Source of the DNA: JBBRCE01 sp038205115
GTDB lineage: Bacteria; Planctomycetota; Planctomycetia; Pirellulales; JBBRCE01
Direction: 5' to 3'
NCBI GenBank assembly: GCA_038205115.1
Contig: JBBRCE010000019.1
Span: 19,462 to 83,461 of the forward strand
DNA length: 64,000 bases
The notes beneath the pieces are model-generated. The model was not told where the DNA came from. It saw nothing but the letters and a program-made list of their open reading frames with translations, and made no database searches. Positions within the stretch are counted from its first letter, which is position 1. Every line of letters begins with the position of its first letter. Positions 16,562 through 25,120 of this stretch are shown piece after piece. The translations under genes and the position numbers were made by a program.

Positions 16562-17752
16562 ATGCGGTCGCTGATTTTAATGGCGATGATTCTGCCGGCC
16601 GGCTGGGCCGCGACGGAGTTGCGCGCGGCCGAAGATCGGATCACCGGCCGGTTGGAGATGGCCATCGACGGCGAACAGGCCGTGGATTTTCCGATCATCA
16701 TCCAAGTGACGCTGACCAACACCAGCGAAAAGCCCTTGACCTGGAGCGCAACCAAAAGCGGCGCCGTGCCTGCGCGCCTGCTGCGGGTGCTGGTGCGAAC
16801 CGCGGACGGCAAGACGTCTCTGGAAAAACCCGAAAACGAGATGGGCGGTACGCTGAACGCGTTTTTTGGCACGCCACAACCGCCGACCACGTTGGAATCG
16901 CAACAGCAAACCACCTTCAATGTATTTTTGAATCCGCTGCCGATCGGCGAGTATCGGCTGCGCGTGATTACCAGTGGCGCGGCAACGGCGTCGTTTCCGG
17001 AGTTGGATTCCGTCCAGTGGTTGACGATTCGCGTTCGAGCGAATCAGCGCGTGGTGGGCCAGCGTCAGGCGGCCATCGTTAGGGCGGCCGCCGGAGGTAA
17101 CGCATTCGATCAATATCTGGCCAAGACGTTCGGTTTTAGCGACGACATGGACTCGCTACTGGAGCAGTTGCAATCTGGCGATCTGGATTCGATGAAAAAA
17201 GCAGCCGATCAACTATCCAGTACGCGGCGCATGCCGCCAGGCAGCGATTCCGTGTTGCATTCGGCCATCAAGCAGTGCGACGCGCAGAAAGCCGATAAGC
17301 GCTACGACGATACGCACTGGGCGCTGTTCCGTTTGTTCTTGAAGAGCGGCCGCGACGAGGCGTTGGACCAACTGATCGAAACAATCGACTCGGGCGAGCA
17401 GCATAATCGCACCTTGCTGATCGATCACTTGGCGGACTTCAAACAGCCGCGCGCGGCCGAGTGGCTCATCAAATTTCAAAACGCGGCCAACGCAATTGAT
17501 GCCAAGGCCGCTGTGTTGGCGTTGGCACGCAGGTCGCACCCGGCCGCGTTGGAACCCTTGATCAAGCTGGCTGCCGATCCAGCTGCAAACCCCACGGCGT
17601 TTCCAACGTTGGCCAGCAATTATTTCGACGATCCACAAGTTGCAAAACTCATCGATCAGGCGGCGCAAAGCGCCAATGCTGCGTTGAGCGCAGAAGCAAA
17701 AGCGGCCGTGCTGCGTCATCGATTCGAAACCCAAGCCAAGCAACGGAAATAG
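16562..17752 (+). CDS. Secreted protein with HEAT-like C-terminal half, unknown
   Basis: 396 residues with a signal peptide (about 1-22, cleavage after the LRAA-type end). About 30-155 reads as a beta-rich Ig-like domain (VTLTNTSEKPLTWS, GEYRLRVITSG). About 170-390 is helical with HEAT-like pairs (WALFRLFLKSGRDEALDQLIETI, AAVLALARRSHPAALEPLIKLA). No catalytic motif is visible. It lies 66 bases after argB and 123 bases before argD on the same strand, yet looks unrelated to arginine synthesis. Function unknown. Confidence 0.75.
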   Translation: MRSLILMAMILPAGWAATELRAAEDRITGRLEMAIDGEQAVDFPIIIQVTLTNTSEKPLTWSATKSGAVPARLLRVLVRTADGKTSLEKPENEMGGTLNAFFGTPQPPTTLESQQQTTFNVFLNPLPIGEYRLRVITSGAATASFPELDSVQWLTIRVRANQRVVGQRQAAIVRAAAGGNAFDQYLAKTFGFSDDMDSLLEQLQSGDLDSMKKAADQLSSTRRMPPGSDSVLHSAIKQCDAQKADKRYDDTHWALFRLFLKSGRDEALDQLIETIDSGEQHNRTLLIDHLADFKQPRAAEWLIKFQNAANAIDAKAAVLALARRSHPAALEPLIKLAADPAANPTAFPTLASNYFDDPQVAKLIDQAAQSANAALSAEAKAAVLRHRFETQAKQRK

Positions 17753-17875
17753 CCGTTGCCAGATTTTACAAAGTCCAATGACCGTTCCTTCATGTAAGTC
17801 CAAAACATCAAAACCCTGAGCGTTCCAGCACGCAAACGGGTTCTAGCCTCAAAGACAACCGGAGCGAAGTTTTTT

Positions 17876-19081
17876 ATGGCCACTGCCACTGCCATGAGTT
17901 CGGCCGAAACGGTTGAACTGTTCAAAAAGTATGTCGTGCCCAATTATGGTCGCTACCCGGTGGCGCTGGTGCGTGGCGAAGGCTCGCACGTTTGGGACAG
18001 CGAAGGCAACCGCTACTTGGACTTTTTCCCCGGCTGGGGCTGCAACTTGCTGGGCCACTGCCCTGAACCGATCGTGCGGGCCGTGCAGCAGCAAGTGGCC
18101 ACGCTGATTCACGTGCCCAACACCTGGTATACCGAAGCGCAAGGTCAGTGGGCCAAGGCACTCTCTGATCGCAGCTTTGGCGGGCAGGCGTTTTTCTGCA
18201 ACTCGGGCACCGAGGCCAACGAGGCGGCCATCAAACTCGCGCGGCTGCACACGCCCAAAGAAAAGTACAAAATCATCACGTTTCGCGGTGGTTTTCACGG
18301 ACGTACGCTGGGCTCCACCGCGGCGACCGCGCAGCCCAAGTATCACGAAGGGTTGGGCCCGTTGATGGCTGGCTTTGTCTACGCGCCGTTTGGTGATTTG
18401 GAAGCCGTGCGTGGGCTGATTGACGACGAAACGGCCGCCATCATGGTCGAACCCATTCAGGGCGAAGGGGGCGTGCAGATTCCGCCCGACGGCTTTTTGC
18501 AAGGCTTGCGGACACTCTGCGATCAGCACGGCTTGCTGCTGATGTTTGACGAAGTCCAGACTGGCTGCGGCCGCACGGGCGAGTGGTTTGCTTACCAGCA
18601 TTTTGGCGTGACGCCGGACGTAATCACACTGGCCAAGGCGCTGTGCGGCGGAATCGCTGGCGGTGCCATGCTGACCACCGCAGCCATTGCGCCCAGCTTG
18701 CGTCCGGGCATGCACGCAGCCACCTTCGGCGGAAACCCAATTGCCGCCCGTGCTGGCATTGCGGCGCTTGAGATGATCGAAGACGAGAACCTGCTCGAGG
18801 CAGCCAAGCAACTGGGCGAAGTCTTCAAGACGCGTCTCAACGCGCTGGCCGCCGAATGCAATCTGATCAAGCAAGTTCGCGTGGTCGGCGCGATGATCGG
18901 AGTCGAGTTGACCATCGAAGGCGCGCCGATCGTCAAAGCCTGCCTGGAGCGGAAGTTGTTGATCAACTGCACGCAAAACATCGTGCTGCGTTTACTGCCG
19001 GCGATGAACCTGGGCGAGGAACTGGCGCACGAGGGTCTGGATATCCTCGGTGACGTCCTCAAGCAGCATGCTACGCGTTAA
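17876..19081 (+). CDS. argD: Acetylornithine aminotransferase
   Basis: PLP-dependent class III aminotransferase, 401 residues, converting N-acetylglutamate semialdehyde and glutamate to N-acetylornithine and 2-oxoglutarate. Visible: CNSGTEANEAAIKLAR (phosphate-binding loop), FRGGFHGRTLGS, VEPIQGEGG, MFDEVQTGCGRTG (the Asp that contacts the PLP ring), and the PLP lysine in TLAKALCGG. THAATFGGNP-type residues follow (HAATFGGNP). The start at 17876 has GGAG about 11 bases upstream. Class III enzymes can also act on ornithine or succinyl-diaminopimelate, but the argB/argF context supports ArgD. Confidence 0.95.
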   Translation: MATATAMSSAETVELFKKYVVPNYGRYPVALVRGEGSHVWDSEGNRYLDFFPGWGCNLLGHCPEPIVRAVQQQVATLIHVPNTWYTEAQGQWAKALSDRSFGGQAFFCNSGTEANEAAIKLARLHTPKEKYKIITFRGGFHGRTLGSTAATAQPKYHEGLGPLMAGFVYAPFGDLEAVRGLIDDETAAIMVEPIQGEGGVQIPPDGFLQGLRTLCDQHGLLLMFDEVQTGCGRTGEWFAYQHFGVTPDVITLAKALCGGIAGGAMLTTAAIAPSLRPGMHAATFGGNPIAARAGIAALEMIEDENLLEAAKQLGEVFKTRLNALAAECNLIKQVRVVGAMIGVELTIEGAPIVKACLERKLLINCTQNIVLRLLPAMNLGEELAHEGLDILGDVLKQHATR

Positions 19082-19140
19082 GATGCCGCAACGTATTCGA
19101 TCAGCCGCGCCGCCGATCGCTGACAAAACTTGACCACGCC

Positions 19141-20094
19141 GTGAATTCCTTGCATACCGCCTCACCCATTTGTCGCATGCGTCATCTCATTACGTTGGCC
19201 GATCTCACGCCGGTTGAAATCGAACAGATTTTCGCCATTACCGAAGATCTCAAATCCAAGCACGCCAAGGGCCGTCGCGAGGCGCTGCTGCCCGGCCGCG
19301 TCATGGCGCTGCTGTTCGAGAAGCCCTCGTTGCGGACGCGCGTCAGTTTCGAAGCGGGCATGGCGCACCTAGGTGGCAGTAGCCTGCTGCTGGGCGACGA
19401 AGTGGGCTTTAAATCGCGCGAGAGCATTCCCGACTTTGCCCGCGTGCTGAGCCAGTACGTCGATGTGATCGTGATGCGCTGTAAGTTGCATGCCACGGTC
19501 GTGGAAATGACCGAACACGCCAGTTGCTCGGTGATCAATGGCCTGACCGATCTGGCTCATCCTTGCCAATCGTTGGCCGATTTGTACACCCTGCGTGAAC
19601 TGCTGGGCAATCTCAAGCAGCGCACGCTGGCTTACATCGGCGATGGCAACAATGTCGCTCGTTCGCTGGCCGAAGGCTGCGGCAAGACCGGCATGAAGTT
19701 TGTCATGGCCACGCCCAAAAACTATCGCTTCGATCAACCGTTTTTAGAGCACTTGAAAAACGATCTGCCTGAGCTAGATCTGCACGTCACCGACGATCCA
19801 GTCGAAGCAGTCAGCAACGCCGACGCCGTGTACACCGACGTTTGGACCAGCATGGGGCAAGAGAGCGAGTCTAAGAAGCGGCTGAAAGACTTCGCCAAGT
19901 ATCAGGTCAACGGCAAGCTGATGGCCCATGCGCCCGAGGCGTACTTTTTGCACTGCCTGCCCGCGCATCGCGGCGAAGAAGTGACCGACGAAGTCATCGA
20001 CGGCCCCAACAGCGCCGTGGTGCAAGAAGCGGCCAATCGGATGCATGTGCAAAAAGGCATTTTGGCTTGGCTGTTGAGTCGCCCCAGCGAGTAG
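19141..20094 (+). CDS. argF: Ornithine carbamoyltransferase
   Basis: Transfers the carbamoyl group from carbamoyl phosphate to ornithine, giving citrulline. Signatures: KPSLRTRVSFE (the SxRTR carbamoyl phosphate site), LAHPCQSLADL (the HPCQ motif), DVWTSMGQE (ornithine-binding DxxxSMG) and FLHCLPAHRGEEV (HCLP motif with the catalytic Cys). The SMG loop favours ornithine over N-acetyl- or N-succinylornithine. 317 residues from GTG; an ATG at 19177 is possible. It lies 59 bases after argD, so it is probably in the same operon. It faces lysC across a hairpin-rich gap. Confidence 0.95.
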   Translation: MNSLHTASPICRMRHLITLADLTPVEIEQIFAITEDLKSKHAKGRREALLPGRVMALLFEKPSLRTRVSFEAGMAHLGGSSLLLGDEVGFKSRESIPDFARVLSQYVDVIVMRCKLHATVVEMTEHASCSVINGLTDLAHPCQSLADLYTLRELLGNLKQRTLAYIGDGNNVARSLAEGCGKTGMKFVMATPKNYRFDQPFLEHLKNDLPELDLHVTDDPVEAVSNADAVYTDVWTSMGQESESKKRLKDFAKYQVNGKLMAHAPEAYFLHCLPAHRGEEVTDEVIDGPNSAVVQEAANRMHVQKGILAWLLSRPSE

Positions 20095-20109
20095 CCCGAG
20101 CCCCAGCCC

Positions 20110-20187
20110 GCCAGGCAGCGATTCTCGCCGCGGGTGTTTCGGCAACTTGCCTGGCCCGTCGTCGATCATTGCTGACGCGTCAGCAAT
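20110..20187. terminator. Hairpin-rich convergent gap between argF and lysC
   Basis: Two dyads: an 8-bp stem 20110-20117 with 20148-20155 (30-base loop), and a perfect 20-base palindrome 20168-20187 that abuts the lysC stop. Neither is followed by a T run, so they may be rho-dependent pause structures or a bidirectional terminator. Confidence 0.4.
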
Positions 20188-21962
20188 TATCGCTGTACGT
20201 TGGCAAACGCTTTTTGTAGGCAGCCTAAAGCGGTCTTCCCTTGCGTACCGTCGACAATCACGTTGACCTGCATCTCGCTGGTATTGATCATTTCGATATT
20301 GATCCCCACTTCGGTCAACGAGCGGAACATACCGATCGCCACGCCGGTGTGGCTGCGCATGCCAATTCCGGAAACCGAAAGCTTGCTGACGCGAGGGCAA
20401 CTCGTCACCGGACCGCAACCGATCCCGGCTGCCAGCTTCTGCGCCAAGTCGACGCTTTTGGTCAGCGACGCTTGTGGCGTGGTGAAACTCAAGTTGGCCT
20501 GCCCGCCACGCCCAAAGCTTTGCACGATCATGTCGATAAACACGCCGCCGGCCGCCAATTCCTCAAACACTTGCGCTGCGATGCCGGGATGGTCGGGCAG
20601 TTGGGTGATCGTGACTCGCGCTTGGCTGTCGTCCAAACTGATGCCATCGATCGTCAGGTGTTCCATGCCCTGCAGCCGAGTGACAATTTCGATTGGCGAT
20701 GCGCCGTTGGTGTAGGGCTGCGGGCCTTCGGCATCGGCCGCCCGGATGGGCTCGCGATCCAATTGAAATTCGGCATGTACGGCGCGCAGCGCGGCCAGAC
20801 CTTGCTCGCGACTGACCAGCGCGGAAATTTTGATTTCGCTGGTGGCGATGATCTCAATATTGACGCCCGCGGTGGCCAGCGCGCGGAACATCCGCTGCGC
20901 GACGCCGGTTTGTTTGGCCATGCCCAACCCGACGACGGAAATTTTGGCCACGTTTTCGTCGTGACTAAATCCGGAGGCGTTCAACTCGCCAGCGAGTTCC
21001 TTGATCAGATCGAGCGTCACCGGCAATTCGTCGCGGACCACGGTAAACGAAATATCGGCCTTATCTTCGGCGCCCACGTTCTGCACGATCATGTCGACCG
21101 AAATATTCTTGGCAGCCAACCGACTGAAGATCGCCAGACTGATGCCGGGGCGGTCCGGCACGCCCTCGATCGTAACCCGCGCCTCGTCTTTGACCAGCGC
21201 AGCGCCGCTCACCGGCATGTCCGGCGCTTCTGGCTCGGCGACGATCATCGTGCCGCGGCGGTCCGAAAAGCTGCTGCGGACGTGAATCGGCACGTGGAAT
21301 TTCTTGGCGAACTCGATCGAGCGGCTGTGCATTACGCCGGCACCCAAACTGGCCAGCTCGAGCATTTCGTCGTAGCTGATTTGCTTCACGCGGCGGGCTT
21401 CGGGCAGTTGTCGCGGATCGGTGGTGTAAACGCCATCCACGTCGGTATAGATTTCACAGGCGTCGGCCTTGAGCACCGCCGCCAAAGCCACGGCCGTGGT
21501 GTCGCTGCCGCCGCGACCGAGGGTGGTGATGTTGTAGTTTTCGTCGATGCCCTGAAACCCGGCGGCGATCACGACATTGCCTTCGTTGAGAAATCCCCGC
21601 AAGCGTTCGGTCGAAATCGTATGGATACGGGCTTTGGTGTGCGTGCTGTCTGTTTTGATGCCAATTTGCGCGCCGGTCAGGCTGATGGCTTTGTAGCCCA
21701 GCGAGTGGATTGCCATGGCCATCAGCGCCACGCTGACTTGCTCGCCGGTGGAGAGCAGCATGTCCATCTCGCGAGCCGAGGGCCGATCGGTAATTTCGTG
21801 GGCCAGATCGACCAGCACATCGGTGTTTTTGCCCATCGCGCTGACAACCATCACAACTTGGTGGCCCTCTTGAAAAGCGCGAATTGCCTTGCGGGCAGCA
21901 CCGAGAATTTTTTGCGGATCGGCGACGCTCGTCCCGCCAAACTTTTGCACGATGATCGACAT
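20187..21962 (-). CDS. lysC: Aspartate kinase with four ACT domains
   Basis: First step of the aspartate pathway: phosphorylation of L-aspartate. The kinase domain covers about 1-245: MSIIVQKFGGTSV, TLGRGGSDTTAVALA, YTDVDGVYTTDPR, ASLGAGVMHSRSIEFA. It is followed by two tandem pairs of ACT domains (about 255-420 and 430-590), each pair repeating the RVTIEGVPDRPGIS/VSVVGLG-type pattern. A single polypeptide of 591 residues with four ACT domains is longer than the usual ~405-450 and resembles the cyanobacterial-type enzyme, so feedback control by lysine and/or threonine is likely. The ATG at 21962 has a strong GGAGGTGA site. A hairpin lies in the leader. Confidence 0.96.
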   Translation of the reverse strand: MSIIVQKFGGTSVADPQKILGAARKAIRAFQEGHQVVMVVSAMGKNTDVLVDLAHEITDRPSAREMDMLLSTGEQVSVALMAMAIHSLGYKAISLTGAQIGIKTDSTHTKARIHTISTERLRGFLNEGNVVIAAGFQGIDENYNITTLGRGGSDTTAVALAAVLKADACEIYTDVDGVYTTDPRQLPEARRVKQISYDEMLELASLGAGVMHSRSIEFAKKFHVPIHVRSSFSDRRGTMIVAEPEAPDMPVSGAALVKDEARVTIEGVPDRPGISLAIFSRLAAKNISVDMIVQNVGAEDKADISFTVVRDELPVTLDLIKELAGELNASGFSHDENVAKISVVGLGMAKQTGVAQRMFRALATAGVNIEIIATSEIKISALVSREQGLAALRAVHAEFQLDREPIRAADAEGPQPYTNGASPIEIVTRLQGMEHLTIDGISLDDSQARVTITQLPDHPGIAAQVFEELAAGGVFIDMIVQSFGRGGQANLSFTTPQASLTKSVDLAQKLAAGIGCGPVTSCPRVSKLSVSGIGMRSHTGVAIGMFRSLTEVGINIEMINTSEMQVNVIVDGTQGKTALGCLQKAFANVQR

Positions 21963-21992
21963 TGCGACTTCATCACCTCCGGGGTTGAAAGC

Positions 21993-22014
21993 AAAACGGC
22001 TCGCTGGGCGAGCC
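21993..22014 (-). promoter_or_regulatory. Leader hairpin upstream of lysC
   Basis: GGCTCG (21998-22003) pairs with CGAGCC (22009-22014), five-base loop; on the minus strand it is followed by GTTTTGC and then the Shine-Dalgarno. It resembles a small attenuator or terminator in the leader. It does not resemble a known lysine riboswitch core. Confidence 0.3.
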
Positions 22015-22179
22015 GAAGCCACCATCTTAATTCAAACTACGCCGGATGGGCATAGCCGGTTCGAAACTTCGGTCCCGGGCGGGCATTCGCCACCAAGCGG
22101 ATTTTCTCGGACGCTGGTCAGCGGATGCTCGGTCGAATCGCGGGCTGAAAATGGCCGAAAACCACGATTGGCGGTGGTG

Positions 22180-23385
22180 CTAAATTTTGCCCAAAAAATG
22201 CCCCATCAATCGCCAGCCCTGTTCAAATGCTAGCGACGACTGGCCGGCGGCAATTTCGTCATAGGTGTTTGGGCCAACCGCCGCGACGCCCGTGCCGGAC
22301 ATTGCAAACGGCACCGCGCCATGGCTGTGCGTTTTGAGCCGAATGGGCGTGGGATGATCCGGCGTTACCAGGATGCGGTATTCGCCTTGTGCGGCCAGCG
22401 CTTTATGCAGCGGTCCGACGATCTCGGCGTCGATGCGTTCCAGCGCCTTGATCTTGCCGGCCACGTCGCCCTCGTGAGAGGCCTCGTCGGTGGCTTCAAC
22501 GTGCACGCAAATCAAATCGGTGTTGGGCAAAGCGTCGATGGCGTACCGCCCCTTGGCGGCGTAATCCGTATCCGTGTAGCCGGTGGCGCCAGGCACTTCA
22601 ATTCGCTTCCAACCGATCAGTTCGGCCAAGCCGCGTAACAAATCCACGGCCGTAATCATCGTTCCGCGGCAGTCGTAGGCTTGTTCAAAGGGCGTCAGGC
22701 TCGGCGCTTTTCCTTGTCCCCAGAGCCAGATGTTGGTCGCCGGCAATTTGCCGGCCGCACGGCGGGCGACGTTCACGGGGTGATCCGCAAACAGCGCGAC
22801 ACTGTCGCACATCAGTTGATTCAGCACCGCGCTGCCCGGGCCGCGGGGATGATCGTGCAGCACGGTTTTGTCGGTCAGATCGTGCGGCGGCGTGGCGCGG
22901 GTATCCATCGAAAATGGCGCAGGCTGATGGGCGCCGCGCCAGATGAGCAAGTTGCGATAACTTACGCCGGGATAAAACTGCAGATCCGCGCGCCCCAGTT
23001 TTTCTTGCGCGGTGGTCAGCAGCGCGCGGGCTTCTTCCGTCGAAATATGATCGGCGGTGAAGTCGCGCATCGTTTGATCTTCGACCGTCACCAAATTGCA
23101 GCGAATGGCCCAATCCTGAGGTCCGAGCGCAATTCCTTGCGCGGCCGCCTCCAGCGGCGCGCGGCCGGTAAAATTCGCCAGCGGGTCGTAGCCCAGCAGA
23201 CTCAGGCAAGCCACGTCCGAACCGGCCGGTAGCGATGCCGGCACATTGTTGGCGCGGCCCACGACACCGGCGGCCGCAATCGCGTCCATGTGCGGGGTAT
23301 GTGCGGCCTGCAAGGGCGTTTTACCGCCCAGCGCGGATTGTGGTTCGTCGGCACAGCCGTCGGGAATGATGATGGCGTATTTCAT
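22180..23385 (-). CDS. ApgM-like alkaline-phosphatase-superfamily enzyme; proposed homoserine kinase
   Basis: 401 residues, same fold as archaeal-type cofactor-independent phosphoglycerate mutase: IIPDGCADEP (first metal Asp), SLPAGSDVACLSLLGYDP (phospho-acceptor serine region), HVEATDEASHEGD (metal Asp/His) and VTPDHPTPIRLKTHSHG (metal Asp/His pairs). It sits directly between lysC and hom. From general knowledge, members of this subfamily located beside threonine-pathway genes in organisms lacking ThrB have been proposed to act as homoserine kinase. I see the context and the motifs; the activity is inferred. Alternative: a true phosphoglycerate mutase. Hom follows 68 bases upstream on the same strand. 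Confidence 0.85.
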   Translation of the reverse strand: MKYAIIIPDGCADEPQSALGGKTPLQAAHTPHMDAIAAAGVVGRANNVPASLPAGSDVACLSLLGYDPLANFTGRAPLEAAAQGIALGPQDWAIRCNLVTVEDQTMRDFTADHISTEEARALLTTAQEKLGRADLQFYPGVSYRNLLIWRGAHQPAPFSMDTRATPPHDLTDKTVLHDHPRGPGSAVLNQLMCDSVALFADHPVNVARRAAGKLPATNIWLWGQGKAPSLTPFEQAYDCRGTMITAVDLLRGLAELIGWKRIEVPGATGYTDTDYAAKGRYAIDALPNTDLICVHVEATDEASHEGDVAGKIKALERIDAEIVGPLHKALAAQGEYRILVTPDHPTPIRLKTHSHGAVPFAMSGTGVAAVGPNTYDEIAAGQSSLAFEQGWRLMGHFLGKI

Positions 23386-23453
23386 GGAACTGTGGTTAAA
23401 GGTCGAAGGTCGGCGATCGACAGCGATCGGCGGCCGTTTATTGGCGGGGTTGC

Positions 23454-24749
23454 TTAATGGTTACGAACGCGCATTTTGATGCTGCCCGTGCGGACGAAGC
23501 CCAGCTTGTCAATTTGCGTGAGCGCCGACTGCATGTCGCCGGCGCTGGCCAGGTGAGTCATGATTACAAGCGGCACTTGTCCATCTTCGCCTTCGTCGTG
23601 CTGAATGACCGAGGCGATGGAAATCTGATGTTGGCCCAGCACGCTGGCAATTTCGCCGAGCACACCGGGCCGATCGTCAACATTGAATCGCAAGTAGTAG
23701 CGCCCCACAGCCTGCTTGGGGTCGAGCGGTTCGACGCGCGCTTCTTGCTTGCTCCACGCCTGCAGTGCGCGGAAAGTGATCGCCGAGCGGCCGAGCACGG
23801 TATCGATCATGTCCGCCATGACGGCCGAAGCGGTGGGCATTTGCCCCGCGCCCAAGCCTTGGAAAAACAGATCGCCCACGGCATCGCCTTTGATGCTGAC
23901 GGCGTTGAACGCGCCGCGGACCTCGGCCAGTGGCGTGCCGGCCTTGACCATCGTCGGCGAGACGTGCATTTCCAATTGGCCGTTGGTGAGCTTGGCGGTG
24001 GCCAGCAATTTGATGCGGTAACCCAACTCGCGCGCAAAACGCAAATCGATGGTTTGGAGTTGGTCGATGCCTGAGCGCGGAATGTCGCGCCAATGCACGC
24101 GCGAGCCAAACGCCAGGTGCGACAAGATCGACAGCTTTTGGGCGGCGTCGCTGCCATCGACATCCATCGTGGGATCGGCCTCGGCAAAGCCAAGCTTCTG
24201 TGCTTCGATCAGTGCCTGGCGGTAATCCACGCCGTGTTCTTCCATCTGCGTCAAAATGAAATTACTCGTGCCGTTCAAAATCCCGTGAATCGAAAGCACC
24301 TGATTGGCCGACAAACATTGGCTGATGTTGGCGATGATCGGAATGCCGCCGGCCACGGACGCTTCGAAGGCAATCGAGCGGCCCAACTCACGAGCGCGGT
24401 CGAACAATTCCGGTCCGTGCTCGGCCAGCAACGCCTTGTTGGCCGTGACCACGTCTTTACCGCTTTCCAGCAGGTCGAGTAAGATTTGCCGCGCGGGCTC
24501 CAGCCCGCCGACGAGATGCGCCACAACGGCAATCTCTTTGTCTCGCGTGATTCGCGACAGGTCATCCGACAAAATGCCAGCCGGCATTTCCATGTCGCGC
24601 GTCTTCGAAAGATCCTGGACGACAACCTGCTCCAACCACAGTCGGCGGCCAGCGTGGCGGGCGGGCCGATCCGCATGATCCAGCAGAATTCGCGCAACGC
24701 CCAACCCCACGGTTCCAAGTCCGACAATGGCTACCTTGGTTTTTTCCAT
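23454..24749 (-). CDS. hom: Homoserine dehydrogenase
   Basis: Reduces aspartate semialdehyde to homoserine with NAD(P)H. The Rossmann start VAIVGLGTVGLGVA, VTANKALLAEHG, FEASVAGGIPII, GILNGTSNFILTQM, and LGFAEADPTMDVDGSDAAQKLSIL (catalytic Lys/Asp region) are all present. The C-terminal ~80 residues (RYYLRFNVDDRPGVLGEIASVL onward) form an ACT domain, the usual threonine-sensing module. 431 residues, normal length. It is in an apparent three-gene unit hom, apgM-like, lysC on the minus strand. Confidence 0.96.
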   Translation of the reverse strand: MEKTKVAIVGLGTVGLGVARILLDHADRPARHAGRRLWLEQVVVQDLSKTRDMEMPAGILSDDLSRITRDKEIAVVAHLVGGLEPARQILLDLLESGKDVVTANKALLAEHGPELFDRARELGRSIAFEASVAGGIPIIANISQCLSANQVLSIHGILNGTSNFILTQMEEHGVDYRQALIEAQKLGFAEADPTMDVDGSDAAQKLSILSHLAFGSRVHWRDIPRSGIDQLQTIDLRFARELGYRIKLLATAKLTNGQLEMHVSPTMVKAGTPLAEVRGAFNAVSIKGDAVGDLFFQGLGAGQMPTASAVMADMIDTVLGRSAITFRALQAWSKQEARVEPLDPKQAVGRYYLRFNVDDRPGVLGEIASVLGQHQISIASVIQHDEGEDGQVPLVIMTHLASAGDMQSALTQIDKLGFVRTGSIKMRVRNH

Positions 24750-24950
24750 CAGCGTGATGCGTTCCGTACACTTGCCAGAAATCGGCCAATTGACTGCGGT
24801 TATGGTAGAGCTTAGCTACGGAATTCGTCAAGGATCAGTCGAACTCACGAAGAACCTGCGCGGCGCGCAGGCGGTGTAACCAACGGGCCGCTCGATACAC
24901 TTGCTGGCCGGTCGAGTTGGTATTGGGCGGAAGAAACCGCTCAAAAGAAA

Positions 24951-25034
24951 TGCCGAAGACAGGACTTGAACCTGCACACCCTTGCGAGTACCAGCTCCTG
25001 AAGCTGGCGCGTCTGCCAATTCCGCCACTTCGGC
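24951..25034 (-). tRNA. tRNA-Leu (anticodon CAG)
   Basis: 84-base class II tRNA. The 7-bp acceptor stem (GCCGAAG with CTTCGGC, discriminator A) closes. The anticodon stem CCAGC/GCTGG encloses a loop TTCAGGA, giving anticodon CAG. A long variable arm and a T arm with GGTTCAAGTCC are present. CCA is not encoded. Reads Leu CUG codons. Confidence 0.95.
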
Positions 25035-25120
25035 GCGGACTTCATTTATAGGCGAAGCGCGTTTTGGTTTCAAGCGGCAGCAGCACCGGAAAACGCCAAA
25101 ACTTCGCGAGGCCAGCCGCG

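Noticed and set aside
17849..18976. 375-codon open frame antisense to argD
   Set aside because: Fully covered by argD with all PLP motifs on the other strand.
20241..22055. 604-codon open frame opposite lysC
   Set aside because: It lies wholly antisense to a well-supported aspartate kinase gene, has no recognisable domain and has the composition expected of a shadow frame in GC-rich DNA.
21963..22100. Lysine riboswitch upstream of lysC
   Set aside because: Only a single short hairpin is visible; the multi-helix junction and conserved core of the lysine riboswitch are not seen.
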